NCBI RefSeq assembly: GCF_000706645.1
Contig: NZ_KL407337.1
Span: 436,320-500,319, forward strand
Direction: 5' to 3'
From: Bartonella rochalimae ATCC BAA-1498
GTDB lineage: Bacteria; Pseudomonadota; Alphaproteobacteria; Rhizobiales; Rhizobiaceae
Length of the DNA: 64,000 nucleotides
In this document: one piece after another, positions 20,897 through 30,593 of the stretch
How the letters are laid out: every line of letters begins with the position of its first letter
Numbering within the stretch: position 1 is the stretch's first letter
Program-made: the position numbers and the translations under genes
The notes under the pieces: generated by a model
Seen by the model: the letters and a program-made list of their open reading frames with translations, nothing else
What the model was told of the DNA's origin: nothing
The model's database searches: none

Positions 20897-21601
20897 TCAT
20901 ATTGTCTCTGAACGAACTGTTGCAGGATCAACCTTTATTCCAACACCCATAGTTGAAGAAACTGCAACTCGCTTAATATATTCTCCCTTTGCACCTTGCG
21001 GCTTAGCTTTATTAACGGTACTAACAAAAGCTCTAATATTTTCCACTATTTTCTCAATTCCCAGAGAAGCCTTACCGATGCCAGCATGCACAATACCAGA
21101 TTTTTCAACACGAAATTCAACAGCACCACCTTTAGAAGCCTTAACAGCACTAGCAACATCAATTGTTACAGTACCAACTTTTGGATTCGGCATCAAACTC
21201 CGTGGACCAAGAATTTTACCAAGACGACCAACAAGAGGCATCATATCTGGTGTTGCAATACACCTATCAAAATTAATTGTTTCACTATTAACAGTTTCAA
21301 ATAAATCTTCAGCCCCCACAATATCTGCACCAGCAGCTTTAGCCTCTTCGGCTTTAACGCCACGCGCAAAAACAGCAACACGAACATTTCGACCTGTTTC
21401 ATTAGGCAAATGAGCAACACCCCGAACCATCTGATCTGCATGACGAGGATCAACACCCAAATTCATCGAAATCTCGATTGTTTCATCAAATTTAGCAACA
21501 GCGCGTTCTTTGACCATTGAAATAGCATCTGTTAAAGCGTAAAGCTTATTAAAATCAACACCTTCACGAATTTTATGTATTCTCTTTGCTATCTTTACCA
21601 T
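20897..21601 (-). CDS. rplA: 50S ribosomal protein L1
   Basis: A 234-residue primary rRNA-binding protein of the L1 stalk, which moves deacylated tRNA out of the E site; it also represses its own operon in many bacteria. The N-terminal block [27 protein letters not shown] and the signature [22 protein letters not shown] (mid-protein) are intact. The start lies four bases downstream of the rplK stop, so the two genes are translationally linked. Confidence 0.98.
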   Translation of the reverse strand: MVKIAKRIHKIREGVDFNKLYALTDAISMVKERAVAKFDETIEISMNLGVDPRHADQMVRGVAHLPNETGRNVRVAVFARGVKAEEAKAAGADIVGAEDLFETVNSETINFDRCIATPDMMPLVGRLGKILGPRSLMPNPKVGTVTIDVASAVKASKGGAVEFRVEKSGIVHAGIGKASLGIEKIVENIRAFVSTVNKAKPQGAKGEYIKRVAVSSTMGVGIKVDPATVRSETI

Positions 21602-21605
21602 AATA

Positions 21606-22034
21606 TTAGCCTAACACCTCTAAGCCCATAGAGCGAGCAGAACCTTCAACCATGCGCATTGCTGCTTCAATATCATTTGCGTTAAGATCTTTCATCTTTG
21701 CCTCCGCAATCGAATGAATCTTATCACGAGAAATCGTCCCCACAAACACTTTACCTGGCTCTTTAGAACCACTTTTTAAATTTGCTGCCTTTTTCAAAAA
21801 AAAAGATACCGGAGGCGTCTTCAATGAAAACGTAAAAGACTTATCTTGATAGTAAGTAACAACTACTGGAATCGGCGCACCTTTTTCCATTTCCTGCGTA
21901 GCTGCATTAAAAGCCTTACAAAACTCCATGATGTTAATACCACGCTGACCAAGAGCAGGACCAATCGGAGGTGATGGAGTAGCCGCCCCTGCAGGAATCT
22001 GTAATTTCAACTGACCTACACTTTTTTTTGCCAT
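21606..22034 (-). CDS. rplK: 50S ribosomal protein L11
   Basis: A 142-residue protein of the GTPase-associated centre. The N-terminal proline-rich block reads [34 protein letters not shown]; the proline switch at the thiostrepton site is intact. The C-terminal RNA-binding domain ends [21 protein letters not shown]. It opens the rplKA unit after a 171 bp leader that begins with a strong hairpin just behind nusG. Confidence 0.98.
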   Translation of the reverse strand: MAKKSVGQLKLQIPAGAATPSPPIGPALGQRGINIMEFCKAFNAATQEMEKGAPIPVVVTYYQDKSFTFSLKTPPVSFFLKKAANLKSGSKEPGKVFVGTISRDKIHSIAEAKMKDLNANDIEAAMRMVEGSARSMGLEVLG

Positions 22035-22172
22035 AATACCCTGCCTCTAAATTTATACTGGTAAATTGGCTACTTAAATTATGCCAAAAAACCACTGCAG
22101 TTTGATAGTCTGGATCATTAAGCTGGCAAAAGCCATAAATCACCTTCTATCTTAATACATTTCTCTATATTT

Positions 22173-22199
22173 TTAAAGTGATCAAAAAAATCACTTTAA
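22173..22199 (-). promoter_or_regulatory. Hairpin between nusG and rplK
   Basis: TTAAAGTGAT (22173-22182) and ATCACTTTAA (22190-22199) form a perfect ten-base-pair stem with a seven-base loop, starting six bases past the nusG stop. It is followed on the minus strand by AAATATAG, not a T run, so processing or partial attenuation is more likely than full termination. It separates secE-nusG from rplKA. Confidence 0.5.
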
Positions 22200-22205
22200 G
22201 CCCAA

Positions 22206-22736
22206 TCAAAGCTTTTCAACCTGATCAAACTCTAAATCAACAGGCGTAGGACGCCCAAAAATTAACACTTCAACCTTAAGGCGAGAGCGCTCTTCTTCAA
22301 CCTCTTGAACGATACCATTAAAAGAAACAAAAGGCCCATCTGCTACTCGAACCTGCTCACCTACTTCAAATGACATAGAAGATTTTGGAGACTCAACCCC
22401 TTCCTTAACCTGTTTAAGAATTTGCTCAGCTTCGCGATCAGAAATAGGAACAGGACGCGCATCTGAGCCTAAAAATCCTGTCACTTTAGGAGTATTCTTA
22501 ATGAGATGATAAACCTCATCTGTCAACTCAGCACAAACAAGAATATAACCAGGAAAGAATTTACGCTCAGAATCGACCTTACGACCACGACGAATTTCAA
22601 CAACACGCTCAGTCGGAACAAAAATTTTTTTAAATAAATGATCAAGCCCTTTTTGCTTTGCTTCTTTATCAATAGCTTCCGCTACCTTTTTTTCAAAGTT
22701 TGAATATGCTTGAACAATATACCAACGAGCAGCCAC
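22206..22736 (-). CDS. nusG: Transcription termination/antitermination factor NusG
   Basis: NusG binds the RNA polymerase clamp, suppresses pausing, and couples transcription to Rho or to the ribosome through S10. The N-terminal NGN domain starts ARWYIVQAYSNFEKKVAEAI; the KOW domain lies at the C-terminus (EVGEQVRVADGPFVSFNGIV). The open frame reaches back to an ATG at 22760, but GTG at 22736 follows an AAGGAA Shine-Dalgarno and gives 176 residues, the family length. It is 20 bp downstream of secE. Confidence 0.96.
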   Translation of the reverse strand: MAARWYIVQAYSNFEKKVAEAIDKEAKQKGLDHLFKKIFVPTERVVEIRRGRKVDSERKFFPGYILVCAELTDEVYHLIKNTPKVTGFLGSDARPVPISDREAEQILKQVKEGVESPKSSMSFEVGEQVRVADGPFVSFNGIVQEVEEERSRLKVEVLIFGRPTPVDLEFDQVEKL

Positions 22737-22756
22737 AGTCACATTTCCTTGCACTA

Positions 22757-22969
22757 TCAACTAAAAAGATACTTTAGAAGATCAATACCCTGCCATACAC
22801 CAAAATTTACCGTCTGATCCACAACAAAAAAGAAAACTGAAGCCAATGCAGTTACCACTAACACCATAACAGTAGAAATCACTGTTTCACGACGCGAAGG
22901 CCATTTTACTTTAGCTGTTTCTGCGCGAACTTGTTTTAAAAAGGTAATAGGATTGATTTTAGATACCAT
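22757..22969 (-). CDS. secE: Preprotein translocase subunit SecE
   Basis: A 70-residue single-span clamp around SecY in the inner membrane. The amphipathic segment (FLKQVRAETAKVKWPSRRET, with the conserved KVxWPS motif) precedes one hydrophobic span (about residues 31-52, VISTVMVLVVTALASVFFFVV). It lies between tRNA-Trp and nusG, its usual neighbours, and its partner secY is in the spc cluster of this window. Confidence 0.96.
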   Translation of the reverse strand: MVSKINPITFLKQVRAETAKVKWPSRRETVISTVMVLVVTALASVFFFVVDQTVNFGVWQGIDLLKYLFS

Positions 22970-23184
22970 TAATCACACTACATTCTTTCTAATCTTATTG
23001 CAAACTATACAATAAAAAACATGACAAAAATGCGAAAAGTTACAACAATCCTTACGCAATCCCATCATCTTTTACTCAATACAGATTCATGTATAAAAAA
23101 ACAAGCCCTATATAAAAAAAAGAAAATAAACATAACTAATCTGTCTATCCTCTCTCTAACTGTGATTCAAATCACAATCCACGG

Positions 23185-23257
<73 letters not shown>

Positions 23258-23305
23258 AATCTTTTAGAAAAATATTTTAAATATATCCTAAGTAATTTAT
23301 CTCAC

Positions 23306-24481
23306 CTATTCAATAATTTTAGATACGATACCGGCCCCAACGGTGCGACCACCTTCTCGGATCGCAAAACGAAGCTTCTCTTCCATTGCGATTGGAACAA
23401 TCAAAGAAACATCCATTGCAACATTATCACCCGGCATAACCATTTCCGTTCCTTCAGGAAGCGTAACTATACCTGTAACATCGGTCGTACGAAAATAAAA
23501 TTGAGGACGATAATTTGTGAAAAACGGTGTGTGACGTCCCCCCTCATCTTTCGTTAAAATATAAGCCTCAGCTTTAAATTTAGTATGAGGTGTAACAGAA
23601 CCAGGTTTCGCCAATACTTGACCACGTTCAATCCCCTCACGATCAACTCCACGAAGCAAAGCGCCTATATTATCACCAGCCTGACCTTGATCTAAAAGTT
23701 TCCGAAACATTTCAACCCCGGTAACCGTCGTCTTAGATGTAGGACGAATTCCAATAATCTCTATCTCTTCACCAACTTTAATAATGCCACGCTCAACACG
23801 ACCTGTAACAACCGTACCACGACCAGAAATAGAAAAAACATCCTCGATAGGCATCAAAAACGGCTGATCAACTGGACGCTCAGGGGTCGGTATATATTTA
23901 TCAACTTCACTCATCAAAAGACGAACAGAATCTTCACCTATACTCTTATTTGAATCCTCAAGCGCAGCCAAAGCCGAACCCTTAACTATAGGAATATCAT
24001 CTCCCGGAAAATCATATTTCGATAAAAGCTCACGAACTTCAAGCTCTACAAGCTCTAAAAGCTCGCTATCATCAACCTGATCAACTTTATTGAGAAAAAC
24101 AACAATCGCTGGAACTCCAACCTGGCGGGCCAACAAAATATGCTCACGCGTTTGAGGCATAGGTCCATCTGCTGCAGAAACAACTAATATCGCACCATCC
24201 ATTTGGGCCGCTCCTGTAATCATGTTCTTAACATAATCCGCATGACCAGGACAATCAACGTGAGCATAGTGACGGCTCTCCGTTTCATACTCAACGTGCG
24301 CAGTAGATATCGTTATACCACGTGCCCGCTCCTCAGGCGCCGCATCAATTTGGTCATACGCTTTAAATTCACCAAAATACTTCGTAATCGCTGCTGTCAA
24401 TGAAGTCTTCCCATGATCAACATGACCAATCGTACCTATATTAACATGCGGCTTCGTACGTTCAAATTTGCTCTTTGCCAT
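23306..24481 (-). CDS. tuf: Elongation factor Tu, copy 1
   Basis: The 391-residue GTPase that brings aminoacyl-tRNA to the ribosome. P-loop GHVDHGKT is at residues 19-26, DCPGH and NKVD follow, and the second and third domains are complete to [10 protein letters not shown]. The frame opens three codons earlier, but [12 protein letters not shown] from ATG 24481 is the family start. The protein equals the second copy at 52300-53475, and by eye the DNA matches from 23297 through 24481. It lies between tRNA-Gly and tRNA-Trp. Confidence 0.98.
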   Translation of the reverse strand: MAKSKFERTKPHVNIGTIGHVDHGKTSLTAAITKYFGEFKAYDQIDAAPEERARGITISTAHVEYETESRHYAHVDCPGHADYVKNMITGAAQMDGAILVVSAADGPMPQTREHILLARQVGVPAIVVFLNKVDQVDDSELLELVELEVRELLSKYDFPGDDIPIVKGSALAALEDSNKSIGEDSVRLLMSEVDKYIPTPERPVDQPFLMPIEDVFSISGRGTVVTGRVERGIIKVGEEIEIIGIRPTSKTTVTGVEMFRKLLDQGQAGDNIGALLRGVDREGIERGQVLAKPGSVTPHTKFKAEAYILTKDEGGRHTPFFTNYRPQFYFRTTDVTGIVTLPEGTEMVMPGDNVAMDVSLIVPIAMEEKLRFAIREGGRTVGAGIVSKIIE

Positions 24482-24649
24482 CGCCGTCAATCTCTTGTCT
24501 TAAATTAGTTAGTATAAAAAGGTTCTCAGAACCAAATCAAACCGGACAAATACCTCAGTCCGGCATAACAGCTATAAAACGAAAATATTCGTCTCTTTAT
24601 TATGATGATGGAAAACACCCACCATTTTACTCAATCGCCAGCTTATGTC

Positions 24650-24723
24650 TGGAGCGGGTAGCGGGAATCGAACCCGCGTATTCAGCTTGGAAGGCTGCTG
24701 CTCTACCATTGAGCTATACCCGC
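24650..24723 (-). tRNA. tRNA-Gly (anticodon TCC)
   Basis: Minus-strand sequence GCGGGTATAGCTCAATGG... has anticodon TCC in the arm CAGCCTTCCAAGCTG, T-arm CGGGTTCGATTCCCG, and a perfect acceptor GCGGGTA/TACCCGC. The CCA end is encoded. It is 23 bp downstream of tRNA-Tyr and upstream of tuf. Confidence 0.97.
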
Positions 24724-24746
24724 ACATATCAGCTCTATTTGATGAA

Positions 24747-24830
24747 TGGTGAAGGGGGTTGGATTCGAACCAACGTAGCATACGCAACGGATTTACAGTC
24801 CGTCCCCTTTAACCACTCGGGCACCCCTCC
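24747..24830 (-). tRNA. tRNA-Tyr (anticodon GTA)
   Basis: An 84-base class II tRNA on the minus strand, with acceptor GGAGGGG, anticodon GTA in the arm ACGGACTGTAAATCCGT, a long variable arm (TGCGTATGCTACG), T-arm TTGGTTCGAATCCAA, and an encoded CCA. It heads the tRNA-tuf-secE-nusG-rpl-rpo block. Confidence 0.97.
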
Positions 24831-24908
24831 ATTACATCGGTAGAGCTGGGCGATAAAGCATCACTACAACCAATCTCTTTCTACTAAGTTTAGACTGGCT
24901 GAGGGTTG

Positions 24909-24937
24909 GTTATGGCGTTTAGTATTGCATCTGTCAA
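24909..24937 (-). promoter_or_regulatory. Promoter for the tRNA-Tyr/tRNA-Gly/tuf block
   Basis: A perfect TTGACA -35 (24932-24937) and a CATAAC -10 (24909-24914) lie 17 bp apart on the minus strand, about 80 bp upstream of tRNA-Tyr. The -35 and spacing are consensus; the -10 matches four of six bases. Confidence 0.6.
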
Positions 24938-25050
24938 CAAAATAAATATGGTTCTTTACAAATTTTCTATTAAATAATTTAAAATTTTATATTTTTTCTA
25001 TATACAAATTTCTATATACAAATCCATTATAAACATAATATGAAAAAAAT

Positions 25051-25869
25051 ATGCCTAAAGACTCTCATTATGCTCGTCTTCGTCGCCGATATCGTGATAC
25101 AAAAGGCTCTTTTTTTCAATCTACAACATATGTAAAACAACCACCTATCCCATTACAAAAAGAACAAATTTACCTTTATGGTATTCATCCAGTTCATGCA
25201 GCATTGAAGAATCCTAGAAGAATTTTAAGACATCTGTATACTACACCAAATGCTTTAAAGCGTCTTGATATAAACGAATCAAATATAGCGTGTCCTATAA
25301 CACCATGCTCACCGAAAAAACTGGAAATGTTTGTAGGAAGGGAAGCAGTTCATCAAGGAATTGTATTAGAAACTGAACCTCTAAAATCACGTTCTTTATC
25401 GGAACTGACAAATACCGATCTTATCATTATCATGGATCAAATTACTGATCCACATAACGTTGGTGCTATTATGCGCTCTGCCGTAGCCTTTAAAGCTGGA
25501 GCAATCATTACTACTAATCGCCATTCACCACAAGAAAGTGGTGTACTTGCCAAAGCAGCGTCTGGAGCTTTAGAACTCATTGAATACATTACTGTACGCA
25601 ATCTTTTTAAAGCACTTCAAGAACTTCACCAAATGAACTTTATTAGTTTTGGACTTGATTCAGAAGGTAAATTTCCTTTAGAAACAGCGTTAACAGGGAC
25701 TAAAATCTCCCTTATTTTAGGAGCAGAAGGTAAAGGCTTACGTCAAAAAACACGGGAAAATGTGTACTCACTAGCACGCCTTGATCTGCCTGGAGATATT
25801 AAGTCATTAAACGTTTCAAATGCTGCAGCAATCGCGCTCTACGCAGTACACAAATACCTTAGACAGTAA
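25051..25869 (+). CDS. rlmB: 23S rRNA 2'-O-ribose methyltransferase, RlmB/TrmH family
   Basis: A 272-residue SPOUT-class enzyme expected to methylate the ribose of the 23S rRNA P-loop guanosine (G2251 in E. coli). The N-terminal substrate-binding domain starts near residue 37 (IYLYGIHPVHAALKN). The trefoil-knot catalytic part has motif 1 DQITDPHNVGAIMRSA (with the catalytic Asn and Arg), motif 2 LILGAEGKGLR and motif 3 DLPGDIKSLNVSNAAAIALY. The basic head (RLRRRYRDTKGS) is typical of rhizobial members. It is divergent from the tRNA-tuf block, from which it is separated by about 220 bp. Confidence 0.92.
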   Translation: MPKDSHYARLRRRYRDTKGSFFQSTTYVKQPPIPLQKEQIYLYGIHPVHAALKNPRRILRHLYTTPNALKRLDINESNIACPITPCSPKKLEMFVGREAVHQGIVLETEPLKSRSLSELTNTDLIIIMDQITDPHNVGAIMRSAVAFKAGAIITTNRHSPQESGVLAKAASGALELIEYITVRNLFKALQELHQMNFISFGLDSEGKFPLETALTGTKISLILGAEGKGLRQKTRENVYSLARLDLPGDIKSLNVSNAAAIALYAVHKYLRQ

Positions 25870-25903
25870 CTTTATTCTCCTATAGTAAATTGAAATGAGA
25901 ATT

Positions 25904-26689
25904 TCATTTTGAGCAAACAGTAATAATTGTAGCTGCTGCATTAAACTCAGACTTTTTATAAGCACGACGTGTTATTGTTTCCTCATCTTTTCCCCATTGT
26001 TCCATTGTCCAATCTTCATCTAAATGTGCTATAGCCCAAGCATCATCTATACAAATCTTCCCCTCAGCTACAGCAAAAGCAATAAGAGCTGATCCTGTCA
26101 ATGTAGTCATTGCATGAAGTGCAGCTAACGTATAAGGAGATTCTATCTTGCGTAAATAATTGCTCACCGCTTGAATAGACTCAGGTGGTTGTTCAACATG
26201 CATAAGACCTTCTACTAAATTAAAATGTGTACCTAATCTTTCTTCTGCCCAATCAAGTAAAAAGTCCCATTTTTCAGATTGTCGTTTCACTAATTCTTTT
26301 GGTGTTTGTGCTCGATAAAAAATCATATCACATGCAACAAAACGCAACAGATCTTCAAAAATAATTTGCATATTATCAATTATACCGTCAATAACAGTAT
26401 TAACCAAACGCGTAATTGGCATTTTTGCTGGATCAATCACCGCTTTTTGGGCAGTAAATTCTTGTGCTACCAATCCAGCAAGCATTTCTACCGGTAGAAA
26501 AAAATCACGTTTTGCAGGTGTCTTTAATAGTTTCCCATCTAGTAAAATAAAAAATTTTCCTTCTTTACAGGTGACGTCTACTTTTTCGTAAAACCGCTTA
26601 GGCAATGGCCGACATGATAATTTTTGAGGATGATGAAAAGAATTACCTTCATTCAATAACGTATCAACATCACCTAAAATTTCACGCAT
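25904..26689 (-). CDS. ATP12-family F1-ATPase assembly chaperone
   Basis: A 261-residue ATP12-type protein, the family that binds the alpha subunit of F1 and prevents its aggregation during ATP synthase assembly. The family pattern is clear: KRFYEKVDV at the start, LLDGKLLKTPAKRDFFLP, VAQEFTAQKAVIDPAKMPITRLVNTVID, LLRFVACDMIFYRA and SEKWDFLLDWAEERLG, with LTGSALIAFAVAEG near the end. It is shared by mitochondria and alphaproteobacteria, which supports the taxonomic call. It lies convergent to rlmB and 838 bp downstream of rluC. Confidence 0.92.
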   Translation of the reverse strand: MREILGDVDTLLNEGNSFHHPQKLSCRPLPKRFYEKVDVTCKEGKFFILLDGKLLKTPAKRDFFLPVEMLAGLVAQEFTAQKAVIDPAKMPITRLVNTVIDGIIDNMQIIFEDLLRFVACDMIFYRAQTPKELVKRQSEKWDFLLDWAEERLGTHFNLVEGLMHVEQPPESIQAVSNYLRKIESPYTLAALHAMTTLTGSALIAFAVAEGKICIDDAWAIAHLDEDWTMEQWGKDEETITRRAYKKSEFNAAATIITVCSK

Positions 26690-27527
26690 TTTTTTCTACC
26701 TTTAATATTTTCAACAAGCCTAATAAGGTTTCTAGAATAAAATTTGCAATTATTAGCTACAAAAATACTGTACAGCAATTTTAAAACATATCAACTACAG
26801 TCATTCCAACAAATACTAAAGTATTATGCCATTTAACTATCAACAATCTTATACTATATCTCTGTATGATAATCTCAACATCAGCTCATAAGCTCTTATA
26901 ATCATTGATTTATAAATCAATATCCTTAATTTTCATGGAACAATAAATGCTAAAGCAATGTCTTATAAAGTAGAAAAGGTTCATCCAATATTACTTATAG
27001 TAATAATATCACCATCTCATAGGAAAATAAGGAAGAGTTTAATTTAAAAAGCAATGTAATTTCAATCGACAATATAATACTCACAACACCATAATATATC
27101 AGTTATAGGAGATGTTTTATAAACATATTGAGTATTTAAACTGCATATTGCTTTTGATGCTTTTCAGTAAGTACCCGCTAGTTTTAATAAGATAGATCAT
27201 TCATTCAAAAGATAATTTTTAAAAATCCTTCCACACGATCTTTCTTCTGGATTTTTTATTAATTTTTATTTAAGAATCAATATATTAAAAGACTTTTATC
27301 TAATATCTTGATATCATTACTGCTTCTAGAGTTCTTAAAGGATTTTCATTTATATGTTAACTATTTTTGTAACACATAAATGATTTTGTATTTGTTTTAA
27401 AATGAGATAGGTTGAAATAAGAGAATGTTACTCTATTTTAAACTTTAATTCAAAATAAAGTAATATATTACCTTTATAAATCAATTAGTTATAAATATTA
27501 AAGAAAAAAAGTACAGTATTGTTTCTA
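26690..27527. other. 838 bp AT-rich gap between ATP12-family gene and rluC
   Basis: No reading frame, tRNA or strong hairpin is seen. In several rhizobia a HAD-type phosphatase gene lies between these two genes; nothing here can be read as one, so it has been lost or eroded past recognition. Confidence 0.5.
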
Positions 27528-28511
27528 TTATTCTGTATCACCATCGATTTCGTTAAAAGCGAAAAGATTAAAACTTTGCACCATATGAGGTGGTAAAGGT
27601 GCAGTAACATCTAATATGCCTCCTGAAGGATGAGGTATACGGATACGACGTGCATGAAGATGAAGCCGATTTTGCATTCCTCCTGGCAAGTCCCAATTAC
27701 TATCAGAAAAAAAATATTTTGAATCGCCAATAATCGGATGATTTATATAAGCAGCATGAACACGTAATTGATGTGTTCTTCCTGTATAGGGTTCCATTTC
27801 AAGCCAAGAAAGAGCTTTTCCTCGCGTATCCAAAACACGATAATAAGACACTGCATGATTGGAATCTGGTTGTCTACGTTCACAAACACGCATTTTATCA
27901 CCTTGTGCAGTTATTTCTCTGACCATCCATGTCGAAATTTTATCCTGCTTTTTTCTAGGCACCCCCCGGACCAATGCCCAATAAGTTTTCTTTGTTTCTC
28001 GTGTTCTAAAAGCAGCAGTCAAAGCCTGCGCAGCTCCTCTTGACCGTGCCACAACAAGAACACCAGATGTCTCACGATCAATGCGATGAACCAATCGCGG
28101 TTTTTCGCCTTTTTTATTGCGCCATACTTCAAGCATACTATCAACATGACGCGTCAAGCCAGAACCGCCTTGTACCGCTAAACCTGCTGGTTTATTAAAA
28201 ACAAAAATTTTTGAATCTTCATAAAGAAGCATATCTTTTAAGATTATGTCATTGTCCTGTCCACAAACGATTTTATTGATTACAGGAAAGCTATCCTCTT
28301 TATCTATAAGTAAAGGGGGCACACGAATAGATTGCCCCATAACAAGGCGCACATCATTTTTAACACGTCCACCATCAACCCGTATCTGTCCAGAACGTAG
28401 AAGTTTTTGTAAATATCCAAACCCAACATCTGGATAGTACACCTTAAACCAACGATCTAAACGCATTCCATTTTCATCTGCTTCAACCTTTTTTATTTTT
28501 ACGCCCACCAT
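27528..28511 (-). CDS. rluC: 23S rRNA pseudouridine synthase, RluC/RluD type
   Basis: A 327-residue enzyme that converts uridines of 23S rRNA to pseudouridine. The N-terminal S4 RNA-binding domain (RLDRWFKVYYPDVGFGYLQKLLRSGQIRV) is followed by the catalytic domain with the active-site motif HRIDRETSGVLVVA (the Asp is catalytic), then KTYWALVRG and YTGRTHQLRVHAAYINHPI. The two-domain structure and position next to rhizobial neighbours fit RluC, but RluC and RluD cannot be separated with certainty. The ATG at 28511 has a GAGAA Shine-Dalgarno. It is divergent from the ABC exporter gene. Confidence 0.9.
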   Translation of the reverse strand: MVGVKIKKVEADENGMRLDRWFKVYYPDVGFGYLQKLLRSGQIRVDGGRVKNDVRLVMGQSIRVPPLLIDKEDSFPVINKIVCGQDNDIILKDMLLYEDSKIFVFNKPAGLAVQGGSGLTRHVDSMLEVWRNKKGEKPRLVHRIDRETSGVLVVARSRGAAQALTAAFRTRETKKTYWALVRGVPRKKQDKISTWMVREITAQGDKMRVCERRQPDSNHAVSYYRVLDTRGKALSWLEMEPYTGRTHQLRVHAAYINHPIIGDSKYFFSDSNWDLPGGMQNRLHLHARRIRIPHPSGGILDVTAPLPPHMVQSFNLFAFNEIDGDTE

Positions 28512-28711
28512 AATAATTCTCTTATCATAAAATTTGTTATTAACATTCTCATCCTACTGTATATAAACACAAAAAATGATTTTATAAATTGACGTTATCA
28601 CGCTGCGTTACAATCCGTATTCAAAATTGCATTCTCCTACTGCATAAATTTTATTAGTTTCAAAGACCAATCGCTAAGAGAATCTTGAGTGAGAATTGGA
28701 GATAATCATCT

Positions 28712-30499
28712 GTGTCTTTATTTAAAATTTATGCTCGTGTTCTTTCTTATCTCAACAAAGAAAAAAATGCATCCATTTTAATCTGCTCAGCTAATGTTAC
28801 TTTAGCTATAATTACGATTATAGAACCTATTTTATTTGGACACGTTATTGATGCAATTGCAGATAAATCTGGCATTATTTCGACCCTCATAATGTGGGTA
28901 GGCTTTGGTGTTTTTAATATTATTGCTTACGTATTCGTAGCACGTAGTGCTGACCGCTTAGCACATAGACATCGCTTGACTGTTTTAATAGAATCTTTTG
29001 AACGTATCATTGCTATGCCATTAATCTGGCATCAACAACGTGGAACTTCTAATGCTCTTCATACACTACTACGTGCAATAGATTCTATGTCAACCATATG
29101 GCTTGACTTTATGCGTCAACATCTCTCAACTCTTGTTGCATTACTTGTTCTCGTGCCAATAGCTTTCAAAATGAATTGGCGTCTTTCAATAGTCTTGCTT
29201 GTCCTCGCTATTATCTATGTATTAATTGCACGTTTAGTAATGCAAAAAACAAAAGATGGACAAGCAGCCGTAGAACGCTACCACCATAATCTTTTTAAGC
29301 ATGTCAGTGACTCAATTTCTAACGTTTCGATTGTACAAAGTTATAATAGAATATTAGAGGAAACCTCCATACTTCATCAACACGCAGCTGATCTTCTTAA
29401 AGCCCAAAATCCTGTTTTAAATTGGTGGGCTCTCGCTAGTGGCTTAAATCGAATGGCCTCAACAATTTCAATAGTGTGTGTCCTGATTCTAGGCGCCTTT
29501 TTTGTAACAAAAGGCCAAGTGCGAGTAGGAGAAGTTGTTGCTTTTGTTGGATTTGCTCAATTAATGATTAATCGTCTTGATCAAATTAGCAATTTCATCA
29601 ATTTAGCTATATCTTCACAAGCAAAACTAAAAGATTTTTTTGAAATGGAAGACTCTACTGTTCATATCAATACACCAGAAAATCTTCCTTCTCTTCAAAA
29701 TGTTAAAGGTGAAATTCAGTTTCATCATGTGTCCTATAAATTTCTTAATTCCTCTCAAGGTGTTTTTGATATTTCATTTAAAGTTAAAGCAGGACAAACC
29801 GTTGCGATTGTAGGGCCAACAGGTGCTGGAAAGACAACATTAATCAATTTGTTACAACGCGTATATGATCCTACAATTGGGCACATCAGTATTGATGAAA
29901 TAGATATACGCACAGTTAATCGTGAATCCTTGCGCAAAGCTTTAGCAACAGTCTTTCAAGATTCTGGTCTTTTCAACCGTAGTATTCGCGATAACATTTC
30001 AATAGGCAAAACAACCGCAACAGATGAAGAACTTTATGAAGCTGCAAAGATAGCTGCTGCTCATGACTTTATTCTAGAAAAAAATGATTGTTATGATACA
30101 TTAGTTGGTGAGCGCGGTTCACAATTATCAGGTGGAGAAAGACAACGATTAGCAATCGCACGTGCTATCTTAAAAAATGCACCCATCCTTATTTTAGATG
30201 AAGCAACAAGTGCTCTTGATGTTGAAACAGAAGCTCGTGTTAAAGATGCTATCGATTGTGTAAGTCAAAACCGCACCACTTTTATTATAGCACACCGTCT
30301 TTCAACAGTTCGCAATGCTGATCTTATATTATTTTTAGATCATGGCCGTTTAATTGAAAAAGGTAGCTTTCAAGAACTGATTAGCAAAGGCGGTCGCTTC
30401 TATAAATTATTACAAACTGGCGGCTTAATGAGTGATCAAGAAACAACGAAAACAGAAAATGAAAACATAGTGCCATTACACAAAGCTATTGCATCATAA
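28712..30499 (+). CDS. ndvA: ABC exporter, beta-1,2-glucan type (NdvA/ChvA-like)
   Basis: A 595-residue half-transporter with a fused ATPase. Residues 1-310 hold six membrane spans; the nucleotide-binding domain has Walker A GPTGAGKTT (about 367-375), signature LSGGERQRLAIARAIL (about 472) and Walker B ILILDEATSALD (about 493). The opening MSLFKIYARVLSYL and the exporter core match the rhizobial NdvA/ChvA cyclic beta-1,2-glucan exporters. No glucan synthase (ndvB) gene is in the window, so the substrate is inferred. The start is GTG at 28712 with GGAG upstream. An AT-rich inverted repeat follows the stop. Confidence 0.87.
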   Translation: MSLFKIYARVLSYLNKEKNASILICSANVTLAIITIIEPILFGHVIDAIADKSGIISTLIMWVGFGVFNIIAYVFVARSADRLAHRHRLTVLIESFERIIAMPLIWHQQRGTSNALHTLLRAIDSMSTIWLDFMRQHLSTLVALLVLVPIAFKMNWRLSIVLLVLAIIYVLIARLVMQKTKDGQAAVERYHHNLFKHVSDSISNVSIVQSYNRILEETSILHQHAADLLKAQNPVLNWWALASGLNRMASTISIVCVLILGAFFVTKGQVRVGEVVAFVGFAQLMINRLDQISNFINLAISSQAKLKDFFEMEDSTVHINTPENLPSLQNVKGEIQFHHVSYKFLNSSQGVFDISFKVKAGQTVAIVGPTGAGKTTLINLLQRVYDPTIGHISIDEIDIRTVNRESLRKALATVFQDSGLFNRSIRDNISIGKTTATDEELYEAAKIAAAHDFILEKNDCYDTLVGERGSQLSGGERQRLAIARAILKNAPILILDEATSALDVETEARVKDAIDCVSQNRTTFIIAHRLSTVRNADLILFLDHGRLIEKGSFQELISKGGRFYKLLQTGGLMSDQETTKTENENIVPLHKAIAS

Positions 30500-30533
30500 A
30501 ATTTTTGTTTTCTACGCTTTTACACAAAAATTT
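30499..30533 (+). terminator. Candidate terminator between ndvA and alaS
   Basis: AAATTTTTGT (30499-30508) and ACAAAAATTT (30524-30533) form a ten-base stem around a 15-base loop, right at the ndvA stop, between two convergent genes. The stem is all A-T but for one pair and no T run follows, so this is weak. Confidence 0.35.
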
Positions 30534-30593
30534 AATGTAACGATATACAGTTTAAGCTTTCTTAAAAACTGTAACATACAACAAGAATAAAAA

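Noticed and set aside
24475-24843. 122-residue plus-strand ORF with a GWIRTNVAYATDLQSVP-like run
   Set aside because: It is the antisense of the tRNA-Tyr and tRNA-Gly genes; this peptide is a familiar spurious translation of tRNA genes.
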